This document shows, piece by piece, positions 14,964 to 23,011 of a stretch of DNA of 28,581 nucleotides (positions are counted from its first letter, which is position 1; the number at the start of each line of letters is the position of its first letter). The position numbers and the translations under genes were made by a program. Source of the stretch: Acidobacteriota bacterium (lineage in GTDB: Bacteria; Acidobacteriota; Terriglobia; Terriglobales; Acidobacteriaceae); NCBI GenBank assembly GCA_021799405.1, contig JAJZAL010000040.1, positions 1 through 28,581 on the forward strand, read 5' to 3'. The notes beneath the pieces were generated by a model. It did not search any database and was not told the origin of the DNA. It saw only the letters and a program-made list of their open reading frames with translations.

Positions 14964-15272
14964 CTACACCGCCGCGATCAGGTCTTCGACTTCCCGCTCC
15001 CGCATCTTCTGGTACAGTCCGCTCACCGCGTACTGCTGAAAATGCTTCGAGGCCCGATGCGCCTCCAGCGCCTCGCTGTCCCGGTACTGCTCATAGATCA
15101 CCAGCGTCGCGCTCTCGCCCTGCAGCCAGTGCGGAACATACGTGATGCAGCCCGGCTCCTGCCGCGAGGCCTCGGTCAACGGACCCAGCATCGACTGGAT
15201 TTCCGAACGGTCTTCCTCGGCAAACTTCATTCTTACGAGAAAGCTGATGGGTTTCTGCGTTTGCGTCGTCAT
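14964..15272 (-). CDS. Antibiotic biosynthesis monooxygenase (ABM/YgiN-type) family protein
   Basis: A 102-residue single ferredoxin-like ABM domain. It reads ISFLVRMKFAEEDRSEIQSML, then EPGCITYVPHWLQGESATLVIYEQYRDSEALEAH and HFQQYAVSGL, matching the YgiN-like quinol monooxygenase pattern (E-P-G-C, E-x-Y/W, A-x-x-x-H near the end of the sheet). Such proteins form dimers and oxidise quinols or other aromatic substrates without cofactors; the substrate is unknown here. It starts 21 bp after the purA stop on the same strand and is probably the distal gene of a purA operon. Confidence 0.85.
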   Translation of the reverse strand: MTTQTQKPISFLVRMKFAEEDRSEIQSMLGPLTEASRQEPGCITYVPHWLQGESATLVIYEQYRDSEALEAHRASKHFQQYAVSGLYQKMREREVEDLIAAV

Positions 15273-15293
15273 AATTCGTGCCTCGGCAGTGGG

Positions 15294-16622
15294 TTATGCG
15301 TTGCCACGGCGCCCGAAGGCCGCCAGAGCTTCGGTGAAGGCCGGCATCTCCATCGTCTGGTCCCGATCCGGTCCGGTCGAAACCATGCCAATGCTCGCGC
15401 CCGATTCTGCCTCCAGAAAGCGCAGATACTCCCGCGCCGCCTGCGGCAGATCCTCAAAATTCCGTACACCCTCCGTCGACTGCCTCCAGCCGCGCAGCTT
15501 TGTGTACACCGGCTCAATCGCCTCCACCCCGCGAACATCCGCGGGCATGGTGTCAACCGGCTTGCCGTCGATCTTATACCCGGTGCATACCGGAATCTCA
15601 TCCAATTCGTCCAGCACGTCCAGTTTTGTCACCACCAGCCACTCCGTGCTGTTCACCTGGTTCGAGTAGCGAAGCAGCGGCAGATCCAGCCAGCCGCACC
15701 GCCGCGGACGTCCCGTCACCGCGCCAAACTCCATCCCGCGTGCACGCAACGCTTCGCCTGACGAATCATGCAGTTCCGTCGGAAATGGCCCCTCGCCCAC
15801 CCGCGTTACATACGCCTTGGTTACGCCGATCACCGTCCCGATCGCCGTCGGCCCCACGCCCGTCCCAATCGACGCTCCGCCCGCCGTCGCCGAAGATGAC
15901 GTCACAAACGGATACGTCCCGTGGTCAATGTCCAGCATTGTGCCCTGCGCGCCCTCGAACATCAGGCTCTTCCCCTCGCGCAGCGCCTGGTTCAGCAGCG
16001 TGCCCGTATCCGTCACAAAATGCCGGATCTCCTCCGCTGCCTTCGCATATTCCTCATACATCTGCGCCGGGTCCAGCGGTTCGGTCCCGAACAGCGCCTG
16101 CGCAATCGCATTCTTCTCGCCGCACGCCGCCTCGATGTGCGTCTTCAGCAGCTCGCGATTCAGCAAATCCACCACCCGCAGCCCGTTCCGCGCCATCTTG
16201 TCTTCATACGCCGGACCAATCCCGCGGCTCGTCGTCCCGATCTTCTTCCGCCCCGGTGCGCTCTCCTGTGCCAGCTCAATCATCCGGTGGTACGGCAGAA
16301 TCACCTGCGCACGGTTCGACACAAAAAGCTGCTGGTCCACGTCCACGCCCAGTTCCCGCAGCTTCGTCACTTCCTTCAGCAGCGCAATCGGATCCAGCAC
16401 CACCCCGTTGCCAATCACCGCCCGGCAGTCCGGCCGCAGCACGCCGCACGGAACCAGCTGCAGAATGAACTTCTTGCCGCCAATAATCACCGTATGCCCG
16501 GCGTTATGCCCGCCCGCGTACCGCGCCACCACGTCGAAGCGCTCCGAAAGCACGTCTACGATCTTGCCTTTGCCTTCATCGCCCCACTGGGCGCCCACTA
16601 CTACCGCGGATTTTGCGCGCAT
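15294..16622 (-). CDS. purA: Adenylosuccinate synthetase
   Basis: The 442-residue enzyme joins IMP and aspartate using GTP, the first committed step to AMP. Landmarks: VVGAQWGDEGKGKIVD (P-loop, residues 7-22), ARYAGGHNAGHTV (IMP/Mg site, with the His), TTSRGIGPAYEDK, FEGAQGTMLDIDHGTYPFVTSS-type block (seen as two adjacent pieces), and the C-terminal TGRPRRCGW with KLDVLD (guanine specificity). Length is slightly above the usual 425-435 residues. Cytoplasmic. The start ATG has only a weak GAGAGA before it. Confidence 0.97.
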   Translation of the reverse strand: MRAKSAVVVGAQWGDEGKGKIVDVLSERFDVVARYAGGHNAGHTVIIGGKKFILQLVPCGVLRPDCRAVIGNGVVLDPIALLKEVTKLRELGVDVDQQLFVSNRAQVILPYHRMIELAQESAPGRKKIGTTSRGIGPAYEDKMARNGLRVVDLLNRELLKTHIEAACGEKNAIAQALFGTEPLDPAQMYEEYAKAAEEIRHFVTDTGTLLNQALREGKSLMFEGAQGTMLDIDHGTYPFVTSSSATAGGASIGTGVGPTAIGTVIGVTKAYVTRVGEGPFPTELHDSSGEALRARGMEFGAVTGRPRRCGWLDLPLLRYSNQVNSTEWLVVTKLDVLDELDEIPVCTGYKIDGKPVDTMPADVRGVEAIEPVYTKLRGWRQSTEGVRNFEDLPQAAREYLRFLEAESGASIGMVSTGPDRDQTMEMPAFTEALAAFGRRGNA

Positions 16623-16811
16623 GGTATCTCTCGCTCAGCCTTCCCTCATCAGGATGCGGCACACACCTCTGCTCTGGTCTCGCCGGGATCGTTCGCAATG
16701 CGCGGGGAAGATCAAAGGCAGGCAGTGCCGTGGGAAGGGAATCGAATCCCCACCCGAATCACCATTTTATATCGCCCGCCATCCCCGCGGAAGAGAATGC
16801 CTGAGACAACC

Positions 16812-17144
16812 CTACTCGCACCGGATCGCGTCCATCGGATCGATCCTCGCCGCCCGCACCGCCGGAACCAGCGACGCCGCGCAGGCCACCACCCCCAGCA
16901 GCAGCGCCGAGGCCAGCAGCACCCAGGGGTCCGTCGGAGCAATCTCATACAGAAAGCTCTTGAGCATCTTGGCAAACACCAGCGCCACACCCAGTCCCAT
17001 CACCGCGCCGGCTGCCGCAATCCAGGCGTTTTCCATCAGGACAAGCCTCACCACCTGCCACCGCTGCGCGCCCAACGCCATGCGAATCCCTATCTCTGCC
17101 AGCCCGTCCATCTGCAGATAGCGTTTCTCAGCACGCGCAAGCAT
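16812..17144 (-). pseudogene. C-terminal remnant of an FtsX/MacB-type ABC permease
   Basis: Only about 110 codons remain of what is normally a 400-800 residue permease. The remnant covers EIGIRMALGAQRWQVVRLVLMEN-type sequence (split in two blocks for description), two hydrophobic segments, and the closing LVPAVRAARIDPMDAIRCE motif (normally PARRAARVDPMVALR). Sequence before residue 17 (MLARAEKRYLQMDGLA) does not resemble the family, so the break is close to there. No ATP-binding subunit is nearby. The same frame is open further upstream through the 3' end of the next gene but adds no permease homology. It is most likely a decaying fragment. Confidence 0.75.
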
Positions 17145-17161
17145 TGTCCCTGAATCATAAA

Positions 17162-17812
17162 TTATGGCTGCTGAATAGGGATTCCGGGCGGTACGGTCAC
17201 GTTCACATTGGTACTTGCGTAGAGAAAAGATGTGCCATTCTGATATGTCCCCTTGACGACATATTCATAGGTTCCGGGCGTCAGGGTTTTAGGGTTTGCT
17301 CCGCAGCCGGTCATTCCTATGAATCCAACCAGTAGAGCAAAGACCAACAGTAGACGGGCGGTCCAGGGTGCTCTACGTTTTTTGAGCCCGAGACCCCACA
17401 GCCACACGCTTGCCAGTACAAGGGTTGCTCCCTCGCCGTATTCGGGCAAAATAAGCTTGCCGGCGGTAACCGGTTCAGGAAGCGATGTAATCGGGAGGCT
17501 GCCGTTTACAGTGGACTTAGAGGAAGTCAGAGTCAGCGATAGGATCAGCCCAATATGGGGTGGCTGGCAAAAGGGTTCCAACACTCCAGCAGTGGGAGAG
17601 GGCACCGGTTGACAAGAAATGAGTACGGTGCCTGTGAATCCGTTCAGCGAAGTGAGAGTAATGGGGATAGATCCGCTACCGCTGGAGGGCATGGTGATGC
17701 TACTTGCAGAAATCTTGAAGCCTGGAGCGGGGGCAGCACTCTGAGCGATGCACGAATTCACAGTAAACGCTAGAAATGCAATCAAACAAATGAATGCTGA
17801 GTCTCTTTTCAT
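17162..17812 (-). CDS. Secreted Ig-like protein with C-terminal membrane anchors
   Basis: A 216-residue protein. A signal peptide covers residues 1-23 (ending IAQ-S). Residues 30-125 read as an Ig/bacterial-surface repeat: FKISASSITMPSSGSGS, then TLTSLNGFTGTVLISC. Residues 129-143 and 153-169 are hydrophobic, separated by KKRR, and lead into the lipobox-like GMTGCGA. The end (GTYEYVVKGTYQNGT) resembles the final strand of the same fold. This arrangement (Ig-like strand, anchor, GCG, GTY strand) is common in acidobacterial secreted proteins, whose partner or ligand is unknown. A GAGG lies seven bases before ATG. Its codon use is less GC-rich than the housekeeping genes. Confidence 0.7.
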   Translation of the reverse strand: MKRDSAFICLIAFLAFTVNSCIAQSAAPAPGFKISASSITMPSSGSGSIPITLTSLNGFTGTVLISCQPVPSPTAGVLEPFCQPPHIGLILSLTLTSSKSTVNGSLPITSLPEPVTAGKLILPEYGEGATLVLASVWLWGLGLKKRRAPWTARLLLVFALLVGFIGMTGCGANPKTLTPGTYEYVVKGTYQNGTSFLYASTNVNVTVPPGIPIQQP

Positions 17813-17828
17813 AGATGAACCTCAAGGG

Positions 17829-17847
17829 AGGGTTTTACAAGAACCCT
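17829..17847. other. Inverted repeat before the Ig-like gene
   Basis: AGGGTT (17829-17834) and AACCCT (17842-17847) pair perfectly around a 7-nt loop, directly upstream of the ribosome-binding site of the gene starting at 17812. It could be a leader hairpin or an operator. On the minus strand a TTGACT also occurs farther upstream, but no good -10 box follows it. Confidence 0.3.
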
Positions 17848-18004
17848 TTTGAGCAGAGTCTGATCGGAAATCACATATTGTCTCTTCAAACAAACAGATT
17901 CCATAAGTCAATAACTAAGCTCTGCACGGCTGCAAATTAAAAATCTCCAGTGGCTCATGTGTAATTCTTGGAGACGCATGGAGGTAAGATGCATACATGG
18001 CGAT

Positions 18005-19275
18005 CTAAAATGCGATATCGGCTACCGGGCTTGCCAAATTTCCTGAAGACGTCGCGTACATCGTTCCGGTAAGCGAGCAGTTCTGAGAACCTTGAGTTTC
18101 AGCGGTGAAGCTCTCTCCAGGGCTAATACTTCCGCCTCCGTCAGGTTGTCCGCAGAGGTAGAGGGCATAGTCGATTTCAGCATTCGGATTGGTGTCACCG
18201 AGTGTAATCGTGTACTCAATGGTGGGGTTCGACTGCCCAATTACAGTTACGGTGGCGTTGGAAGTGTAAGGCGTTGGCGTGAAATTACCCACCAGTCCTG
18301 TGCTCCCGCATGACGCCGTCGCATTGGAATCATTGCTTTCCATGAACTGAACGTTTGGCGATGCGCCGCCGTAGGAACAGCATGCCGAAAGCAAGTTGAG
18401 GTTGTTGTACTCCGAAGTGTAGCCCCCGGGGTTGCAGCCTGGCGAGGCTGTGGCGCCATTATCGAGGCTTATCTCATCCACTAAGGTGGTTCCGCTATTA
18501 AAGGTGACTCCGGAGCCTCCACCGTTTCCGAAGACACCATACTCAGCAACGTCCCAATGCTGTTCCAAATTGAGCCGGCTGTCGGCCGACGTGACCTCAT
18601 AAACGCTGCCTTCTGCACCCAGCATGGCAGTATCCGCGCCGCCTGAAGCTCCCCGCTTAATTGTAGGTAGGGGAGATCAGAAAGAGACTGGGCGGGAATG
18701 CTTACGGCTCCGCTGTTTATGAAACAAGATCCGTTGTATGCTAACCAACCGAAAGGACAAGCCTGCCCCCAATCAATCAGCCAATATTGTATGAATACCG
18801 TTGAGCTGGGCTCTGAAAATATGAATTGCTCCCAGCCCAGACATACCGAGGGGTCTGCGGCACCATTGCATGCAGTGGTTTGAAATGTGTTCGTGTTGAG
18901 CTGAAGCGAGTAGCCGTTCGCGCTCGTCAAACCCGTGAATTTAGCGAACGATCCCGTCGCCGATGATATATCCGGCGCTGAAGCAAGAGCGTCGTTACCT
19001 CCGCCCACGGTGTAAGGGCGTGAACCGTTTGCGGGGAAGTATGGAATATCTGGCGCTTTCTTGCATGTGGCCTTCTGCCAAGTCGTGTTCGGATATGAGG
19101 CATTGAAGCACCCTGTCTTCTGAGGCAATGGTGTCCGCTTCATTACATTACGCCATGTCTTCCATGCCGTAGCCATTTTTATCTGCTCAGACTGAGTCTG
19201 TTGTGCTTCGCAGGTACGGCTCAAAGATCCCACAACCAGGAACATCAATGGTAAAAAAATATATTTCTGCCTCAT
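18005..19275 (-). pseudogene. Secreted protein of unknown function, split by a frameshift
   Basis: Two overlapping minus-strand frames together form one protein of about 423 residues. The first (start 19275, GGGGAG three bases before ATG) has a signal peptide (residues 1-24) and continues through WEQFIFSEPSSTVFIQYW and AYNGSCFINSG to SDLPYLQLSG. The second continues GASGGADTAMLGAEGSVYEV to the stop at 18005. The switch falls in a run of four C at 18651-18654 (plus strand); one more base there would join the frames without loss. Either the gene is newly broken or the base is an error in the sequence. The protein is Cys-rich and Asn/Gly/Ser-rich, probably extracellular; I cannot name a family. 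Confidence 0.65.
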
Positions 19276-19664
19276 GGTCTCCCCCCATGCGATTTGGCGG
19301 CAGTTAAAAACTGGCCAGGATTCTTATTGCCTGAACACTCCAGATAGCAATAACGGAGGGCAACGGTATTCGACGCATCTGCACATCGCCGTTTTAGAAA
19401 AGGAAGAGCGCTGTTCTCTGCGAAACAAGCGTTCTTCGATCCCGGGGGGAGCCTGAAGAAAAACGTTGTAGCTATCAAATCAACTTATGTCAGATACTCA
19501 ATTCGCGAAGATTATCCTCCAGCAGGATCAAACTTGTCAATTGTCATTCCTACAGGATTTTTCCCGATTTTTGAGCGAGGGTAGGGCTTGCCGAATCGTG
19601 AGCTTTTGAGGAAAAGTTCGGTCCGGTGATACGCCCCCCCGCAATGAGAAACTAATCCCACCCC
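19276..19664. other. Gene-free interval before mutM
   Basis: 389 bp with no credible gene on either strand. GC content by eye is lower than in flanking housekeeping genes. It holds the upstream region of the frameshifted gene (minus) and, close to mutM, ACTAATCC six to eight bases before ATG 19665, which could be a -10-like element. Confidence 0.5.
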
Positions 19665-20492
19665 ATGCCCGAACTCCCCGAAGTCGAAACCGTCGCCCAG
19701 GGCGTCCATGACCGCACCCACGGCCAGCGCATCCTCTCCACTGTCTTCAGCCGTGCCCGCGAGCCCTTCAAGACCGATCCAGAAATCCTTTCCGCCGTCC
19801 TCGCTGGACTTCGCATCGCCCGCGTCCATCGCGTCGGCAAGCACATCGTCTTCGACCTCGAAGGTCCACGCCACAAGCCTGCCGCCCACCAGTTCCTCGT
19901 CCATCTGGGAATGACCGGCCGCCTGCTCTACTCCCATGCCTCCGTGCCTGTCCCGCCGCACACCCACGCCCGCCTCATGCTCAGCTCCGGCTACGAACTC
20001 CGCTTCGTCGACGCCCGCCGCTTCGGCCGCCTCGGCCTCCACACCATCGAGAACGCCCAGCCATTCCAGGGCCCCGGCCGCGAACCACTCACCATTTCCC
20101 CCGACGATTTCTGCGCACTCTTCCGCGGCCGCAAGCTCTCCATCAAGGCCGCCCTGCTCAACCAGAAACTGCTCCACGGCGTCGGAAACATCTACGCCGA
20201 CGAAAGCCTATTCCGCGCCGGAATCCGCCCCACCCGCATCGCCGGAAGCATCTCCCGCCCGCGCCTGCTGCGCCTCCACGCCGCACTCCAGGCCGTCCTG
20301 CGTCACGCCATCCAGCTCGGCGGCTCGTCTGTTTCTGATTACGTCGACGCTGACGGCGTCCGCGGCTTCTTCCAGCTCGAACACCGCGTCTACGACCGCG
20401 CCGGCGAGCCCTGCCGCGACTGCGGTGCCGAAATCCGCAAAATCGTCCATGCCGGACGCGGCACCCACTACTGCCCCAGCTGCCAGCGCTGA
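19665..20492 (+). CDS. mutM: Formamidopyrimidine-DNA glycosylase
   Basis: The 275-residue base-excision repair enzyme removes 8-oxoguanine and formamidopyrimidines from DNA and cuts the backbone. The N-terminus MPELPEVETV exposes catalytic Pro2 and Glu3 after Met removal. Lys59 (RVGKH) is the conserved lysine; NIYADE at 175-180 is the helix-two-turn-helix signature, and the C-terminal zinc finger uses Cys250, Cys253, Cys270 and Cys273 with Arg265 in HAGRGTHYC. All family residues are present. No Shine-Dalgarno sequence precedes the ATG. The ArsB-like gene follows after 116 bp. Confidence 0.97.
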   Translation: MPELPEVETVAQGVHDRTHGQRILSTVFSRAREPFKTDPEILSAVLAGLRIARVHRVGKHIVFDLEGPRHKPAAHQFLVHLGMTGRLLYSHASVPVPPHTHARLMLSSGYELRFVDARRFGRLGLHTIENAQPFQGPGREPLTISPDDFCALFRGRKLSIKAALLNQKLLHGVGNIYADESLFRAGIRPTRIAGSISRPRLLRLHAALQAVLRHAIQLGGSSVSDYVDADGVRGFFQLEHRVYDRAGEPCRDCGAEIRKIVHAGRGTHYCPSCQR

Positions 20493-20548
20493 CCTCTTCC
20501 GTTCACCGCGCCTCGGGTTCACCCCTCAAATCATCCCATCCCTCCGGC

Positions 20549-20590
20549 ACGTCACCACTACTTGCCTACACGTCACCACTACTTGCCTAT
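20549..20590. repeat. 21-bp tandem direct repeat upstream of the ArsB-like gene
   Basis: Two adjacent copies of a 21-bp unit, 20549-20569 and 20570-20590, identical except for the last base (C versus T). Each begins ACGTCACC and ends TTGCCTA. ACG follows directly (20591-20593). The second copy ends in TATACG, which overlaps a possible -10 box for the gene at 20609. Confidence 0.85.
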
Positions 20591-20608
20591 ACGATAAAAA
20601 AGCGTCCC

Positions 20609-21856
20609 ATGCATGCCGTCTTCATCTGGACCATCGCCGCTCTCACCATCGCGCTCATGCTGCTGCGCCCGCGCGGAATTCCAGAGGTTGTCTGGACCTC
20701 TTTTGGCGCCATCCTCCTCATCGTCACCGGCCTCATTACTGTTCCGCTCGCCGGACGGGCCATCGCCCGCGGCCTCAACGTCTACCTTTTCCTTACCGGC
20801 ATGATGCTGCTTGCCGTTATGGGCAAGCGCTACGGCGTTTTTGACTGGCTCGCGGCTCTCGCTATTCGCGGAGCCAAAGGCTCGCCCCGCCGCCTCTTCA
20901 CACTCGTCTTCTTCGTTGCCGTCATTGTCACAGCGTTTCTCTCCAATGACGCCACGGCCGTTGTCCTCACGCCCGCGGTTCTCGCCGCCGTCCGGCGTGC
21001 CCGCGCAAACCCGATGCCCTATCTCTTCATCTGCGCGCTCATCGCCAACGCTGCCGGATTTCTTCTGCCCATCTCCAACCCCGCCAACCTTGTCGTCTTC
21101 AATCACATCATGCCGCCGCTCGCCGACTGGCTCGCCATGTTCCTTCTTCCGGCATGTGTCGCCATCACGGTTACGTATGGCCTCATGCGCTGGGTTTTCC
21201 GCCACGAACTCACCGGCGAATGTAACAGCCACGCTGCCCATCCACCTCTTTCGCATACCGGCCGCATGGTTCTCATCGGCATGTGCGCCGTAGCGACGCT
21301 GTTGCTCATCGCTTCCGGCCTCCATTGGAGCCTCGGCCTTCCTACTTGTCTCGCCGCATCCATCGTTGCCATCTTCGCGCTCGTTCATCGCAAAGAGAGC
21401 CCCATGCTGCTGCTGCGCGGCATCTCCTGGAGCGTCATCCCGCTCGTCGCCGCGCTCTTCATCATCGTCGCCGCTACCGAACAGGCCGGCGCGCTCATTA
21501 CCCTCCGCCACGCGATGGAAATCGCCTCCACGTGGACCCCCGCTGCCGGCGCGCTCGCCGTTGGCGCCTTCACCGGCTTCGGCACAAATCTCGTCAACAA
21601 TCTTCCCCTCGGACTCATCGCCGGTACCACCCTCCGCGCTGCTCCCGTCCACACCCTCATGCAGAAGGCTGTTCTCATCGGCATCGATCTCGGCCCCAAT
21701 CTCTCTGTCAACGGTTCTCTGGCCACCATGCTCTGGCTCATGGCGCTCCGCAAGGAAGGCCTCGAAATCAGTGGCTGGCGATTCCTCAAGGCCGGCCTCA
21801 TTCTCATGCCCCCAACCCTTCTGCTGGCCTTGCTCGTCTCACTCGTGACTCACTGA
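20609..21856 (+). CDS. ArsB/NhaD-superfamily inner-membrane transporter
   Basis: A 415-residue protein with 11-12 hydrophobic segments of the ArsB/ion-transporter superfamily. Matching blocks are FLSNDATAVVLTPAVLAAV (first half), NAAGFLLPISNPANLVVF, and in the second half GTNLVNNLPLGLIAG and IGIDLGPNLSVNGSLATMLW, the two symmetric substrate-binding loops. Relatives export arsenite/antimonite or act as anion or Na+/H+ transporters. No arsR, arsA or arsC lies nearby, so an arsenite role is inferred from sequence resemblance alone. The start ATG (20609) has no clear ribosome-binding site; a 21-bp tandem repeat ends 18 bp upstream. Confidence 0.8.
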   Translation: MHAVFIWTIAALTIALMLLRPRGIPEVVWTSFGAILLIVTGLITVPLAGRAIARGLNVYLFLTGMMLLAVMGKRYGVFDWLAALAIRGAKGSPRRLFTLVFFVAVIVTAFLSNDATAVVLTPAVLAAVRRARANPMPYLFICALIANAAGFLLPISNPANLVVFNHIMPPLADWLAMFLLPACVAITVTYGLMRWVFRHELTGECNSHAAHPPLSHTGRMVLIGMCAVATLLLIASGLHWSLGLPTCLAASIVAIFALVHRKESPMLLLRGISWSVIPLVAALFIIVAATEQAGALITLRHAMEIASTWTPAAGALAVGAFTGFGTNLVNNLPLGLIAGTTLRAAPVHTLMQKAVLIGIDLGPNLSVNGSLATMLWLMALRKEGLEISGWRFLKAGLILMPPTLLLALLVSLVTH

Positions 21857-22022
21857 GTTCACGCCCGTCATCCCGCTCCCAAATCCCTCCCCCAATCTTC
21901 CGGGAAAAAGGTACTATGAGTTACCTGAGTCCCTGAACAGATTGGCGACACTGCAGCAACTTGCCGTGCGATTCTCACTGGTGAATCCCCCGGTTGCTGC
22001 TACCAGGCAGAAAGGATCCACT

Positions 22023-22580
22023 ATGCAGCGAGTCAAACTTTTCTCTCTCACTCTCATCGCAGGGCTCTTCCTCATGGCTCCTCCTCAGTCCAGAGCCGCG
22101 CAGGTCTCAATCGCCGTCAACATCGGACCCGCCCCGGTCTGCCCCTACGGATATTTTCCCTACCGCCCGTATAACTGTGCTCCCTACGGCTACTATGGCC
22201 CCTCATGGTTCCCCAGTGGCATCTTCATCGGCGCGGGCCCGTGGTTCCGCGGTCCCCGTGACTTCCACGGCTATGTCAACCGCTACTACGATCCCCGCTA
22301 CGGCTACCGTGGCGGCCTGCCACGCCGTGGCGAGTATTACGGTCGCTGGCGCAATGACCGTTACTTCCACGGCAATGCCGAATACGACGGCCGCGGCAAC
22401 CGCTGGAACGGCCACGACAACGGCTGGCATGGCCACAATCCCCGTAGCCAGGGCTGGCACGGCCGCGGCCACGGCAACCAGGGCTGGCACGGCAACGGGC
22501 ATGGCAATGGCAACCATGGAAATCACGGCGACCACGGCAATGGTCATGGTCACGGCCATGGTCACGGCCACGGCCGCTGA
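22023..22580 (+). CDS. Secreted Gly/His-rich protein
   Basis: A 185-residue protein. The signal peptide covers residues 1-25 (LMAPPQSRAAQ). The mature protein begins with a Tyr/Pro/Cys segment (PYGYFPYRPYNCAPYGYYG), then IGAGPWFRG and YYDPRYGYRGG, and ends in a tail of about 60 residues dominated by Gly, His, Asn and Trp, finishing in repeated GHGHGH. His-rich tails of this sort can bind divalent metal ions, and Tyr/Gly-rich segments suggest low structure or an extracellular matrix role; neither is shown. ATG 22023 follows an AAAGGA by eight bases; the longer frame from 21942 has no ribosome-binding site. Confidence 0.75.
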   Translation: MQRVKLFSLTLIAGLFLMAPPQSRAAQVSIAVNIGPAPVCPYGYFPYRPYNCAPYGYYGPSWFPSGIFIGAGPWFRGPRDFHGYVNRYYDPRYGYRGGLPRRGEYYGRWRNDRYFHGNAEYDGRGNRWNGHDNGWHGHNPRSQGWHGRGHGNQGWHGNGHGNGNHGNHGDHGNGHGHGHGHGHGR

Positions 22581-22622
22581 TTCCGCCTTCCTTCCCGCGC
22601 TGCGCTCCATCCACTCAGCAAG

Positions 22623-22649
22623 AAGACCCCTCCCCGCGAGGGGTCTTTT
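22623..22649 (+). terminator. Rho-independent terminator of the Gly/His-rich gene
   Basis: A perfect 9-bp stem AAGACCCCT (22623-22631) / AGGGGTCTT (22639-22647), a 7-nt loop, and the tract TTTTCTTTT. It starts 43 bp after the stop codon. Confidence 0.9.
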
Positions 22650-22792
22650 CTTTTGCTTGAACCCAGCGCCACCGTCCTCACCCTCACGCTCGCATATCAT
22701 GCTCTGGTATAACTCCGGGCCGTATATTCAGGCCGTCCCGCAACGATTCATACTTTCAGTGTTAGTATTCAAACCATAACATTTACCATTCA

Positions 22793-22814
22793 CGTATATC
22801 TTCCGTATATCTTC
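22793..22814. repeat. 11-bp tandem repeat upstream of the CRP-type site
   Basis: Two perfect adjacent copies of CGTATATCTTC at 22793-22803 and 22804-22814. The downstream copy of the locus retains only a partial match (GTATCTTCTG near 23898). Confidence 0.8.
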
Positions 22815-22822
22815 TGGATGAC

Positions 22823-22840
22823 CTGTGACTCTCATCACAG
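22823..22840. promoter_or_regulatory. CRP-type binding site upstream of paralogue 1
   Basis: CTGTGA-N6-TCACAG is a perfect 6+6 palindrome matching the CRP consensus TGTGA-N6-TCACA. A -10-like AATAAT follows 23 bp downstream (22864-22869), which resembles a class II activated promoter in which the activator covers the -35 region. The site lies 171 bp before ATG 23012. Confidence 0.7.
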
Positions 22841-22870
22841 AGCCTCAGTCTCCTCCTTGGGAAAATAATT

Positions 22871-22893
22871 TGCCGGGGCTTCATCCCCAGGCA
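22871..22893 (+). promoter_or_regulatory. Leader hairpin of paralogue 1
   Basis: TGCCGGGG (22871-22878) pairs with CCCC-A-GGCA, leaving a 6-nt loop and a bulged A. The same element occurs before paralogue 2 (23963-23985) as TGCTGGGG with CCCTCAGCA, where the fourth pair changed from C-G to T-A. Confidence 0.55.
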
Positions 22894-23011
22894 CAGCGTT
22901 TGCAGGAACTCCCGCGACCGTCTCCGGTGCTCAGGTCAGACATGCGCAGGCTGCTCCTTGGCTCTTCGCAAATCAGCGTCCCCATTCCTGCGAGCTGCAA
23001 AGGGAGGAAAC

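Larger units (their letters stand above)
22581..23011. other. Gene-free interval upstream of secreted paralogue 1
   Basis: 431 bp without a gene. It holds the terminator at 22623-22649, an 11-bp tandem repeat CGTATATCTTC (22793-22803 and 22804-22814), a CRP-type palindrome (22823-22840), an AT-rich -10-like AATAAT (22864-22869), a leader hairpin (22871-22893) and the ribosome-binding site AGGGAGG before ATG 23012. Confidence 0.7.

Noticed and set aside
16735..16765. Sequence resembling a tRNA T-arm (GGGAATCGAATCCCC)
   Set aside because: No 5+7+5 T-arm with TTCRANY loop can be formed on either strand, and no acceptor stem or anticodon arm is present around it.
20579..21652. 357-codon minus-strand frame opposite the ArsB-like gene
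   Set aside because: Glu/Asp/Gly-rich antisense artefact; the plus-strand membrane protein carries the superfamily motifs.
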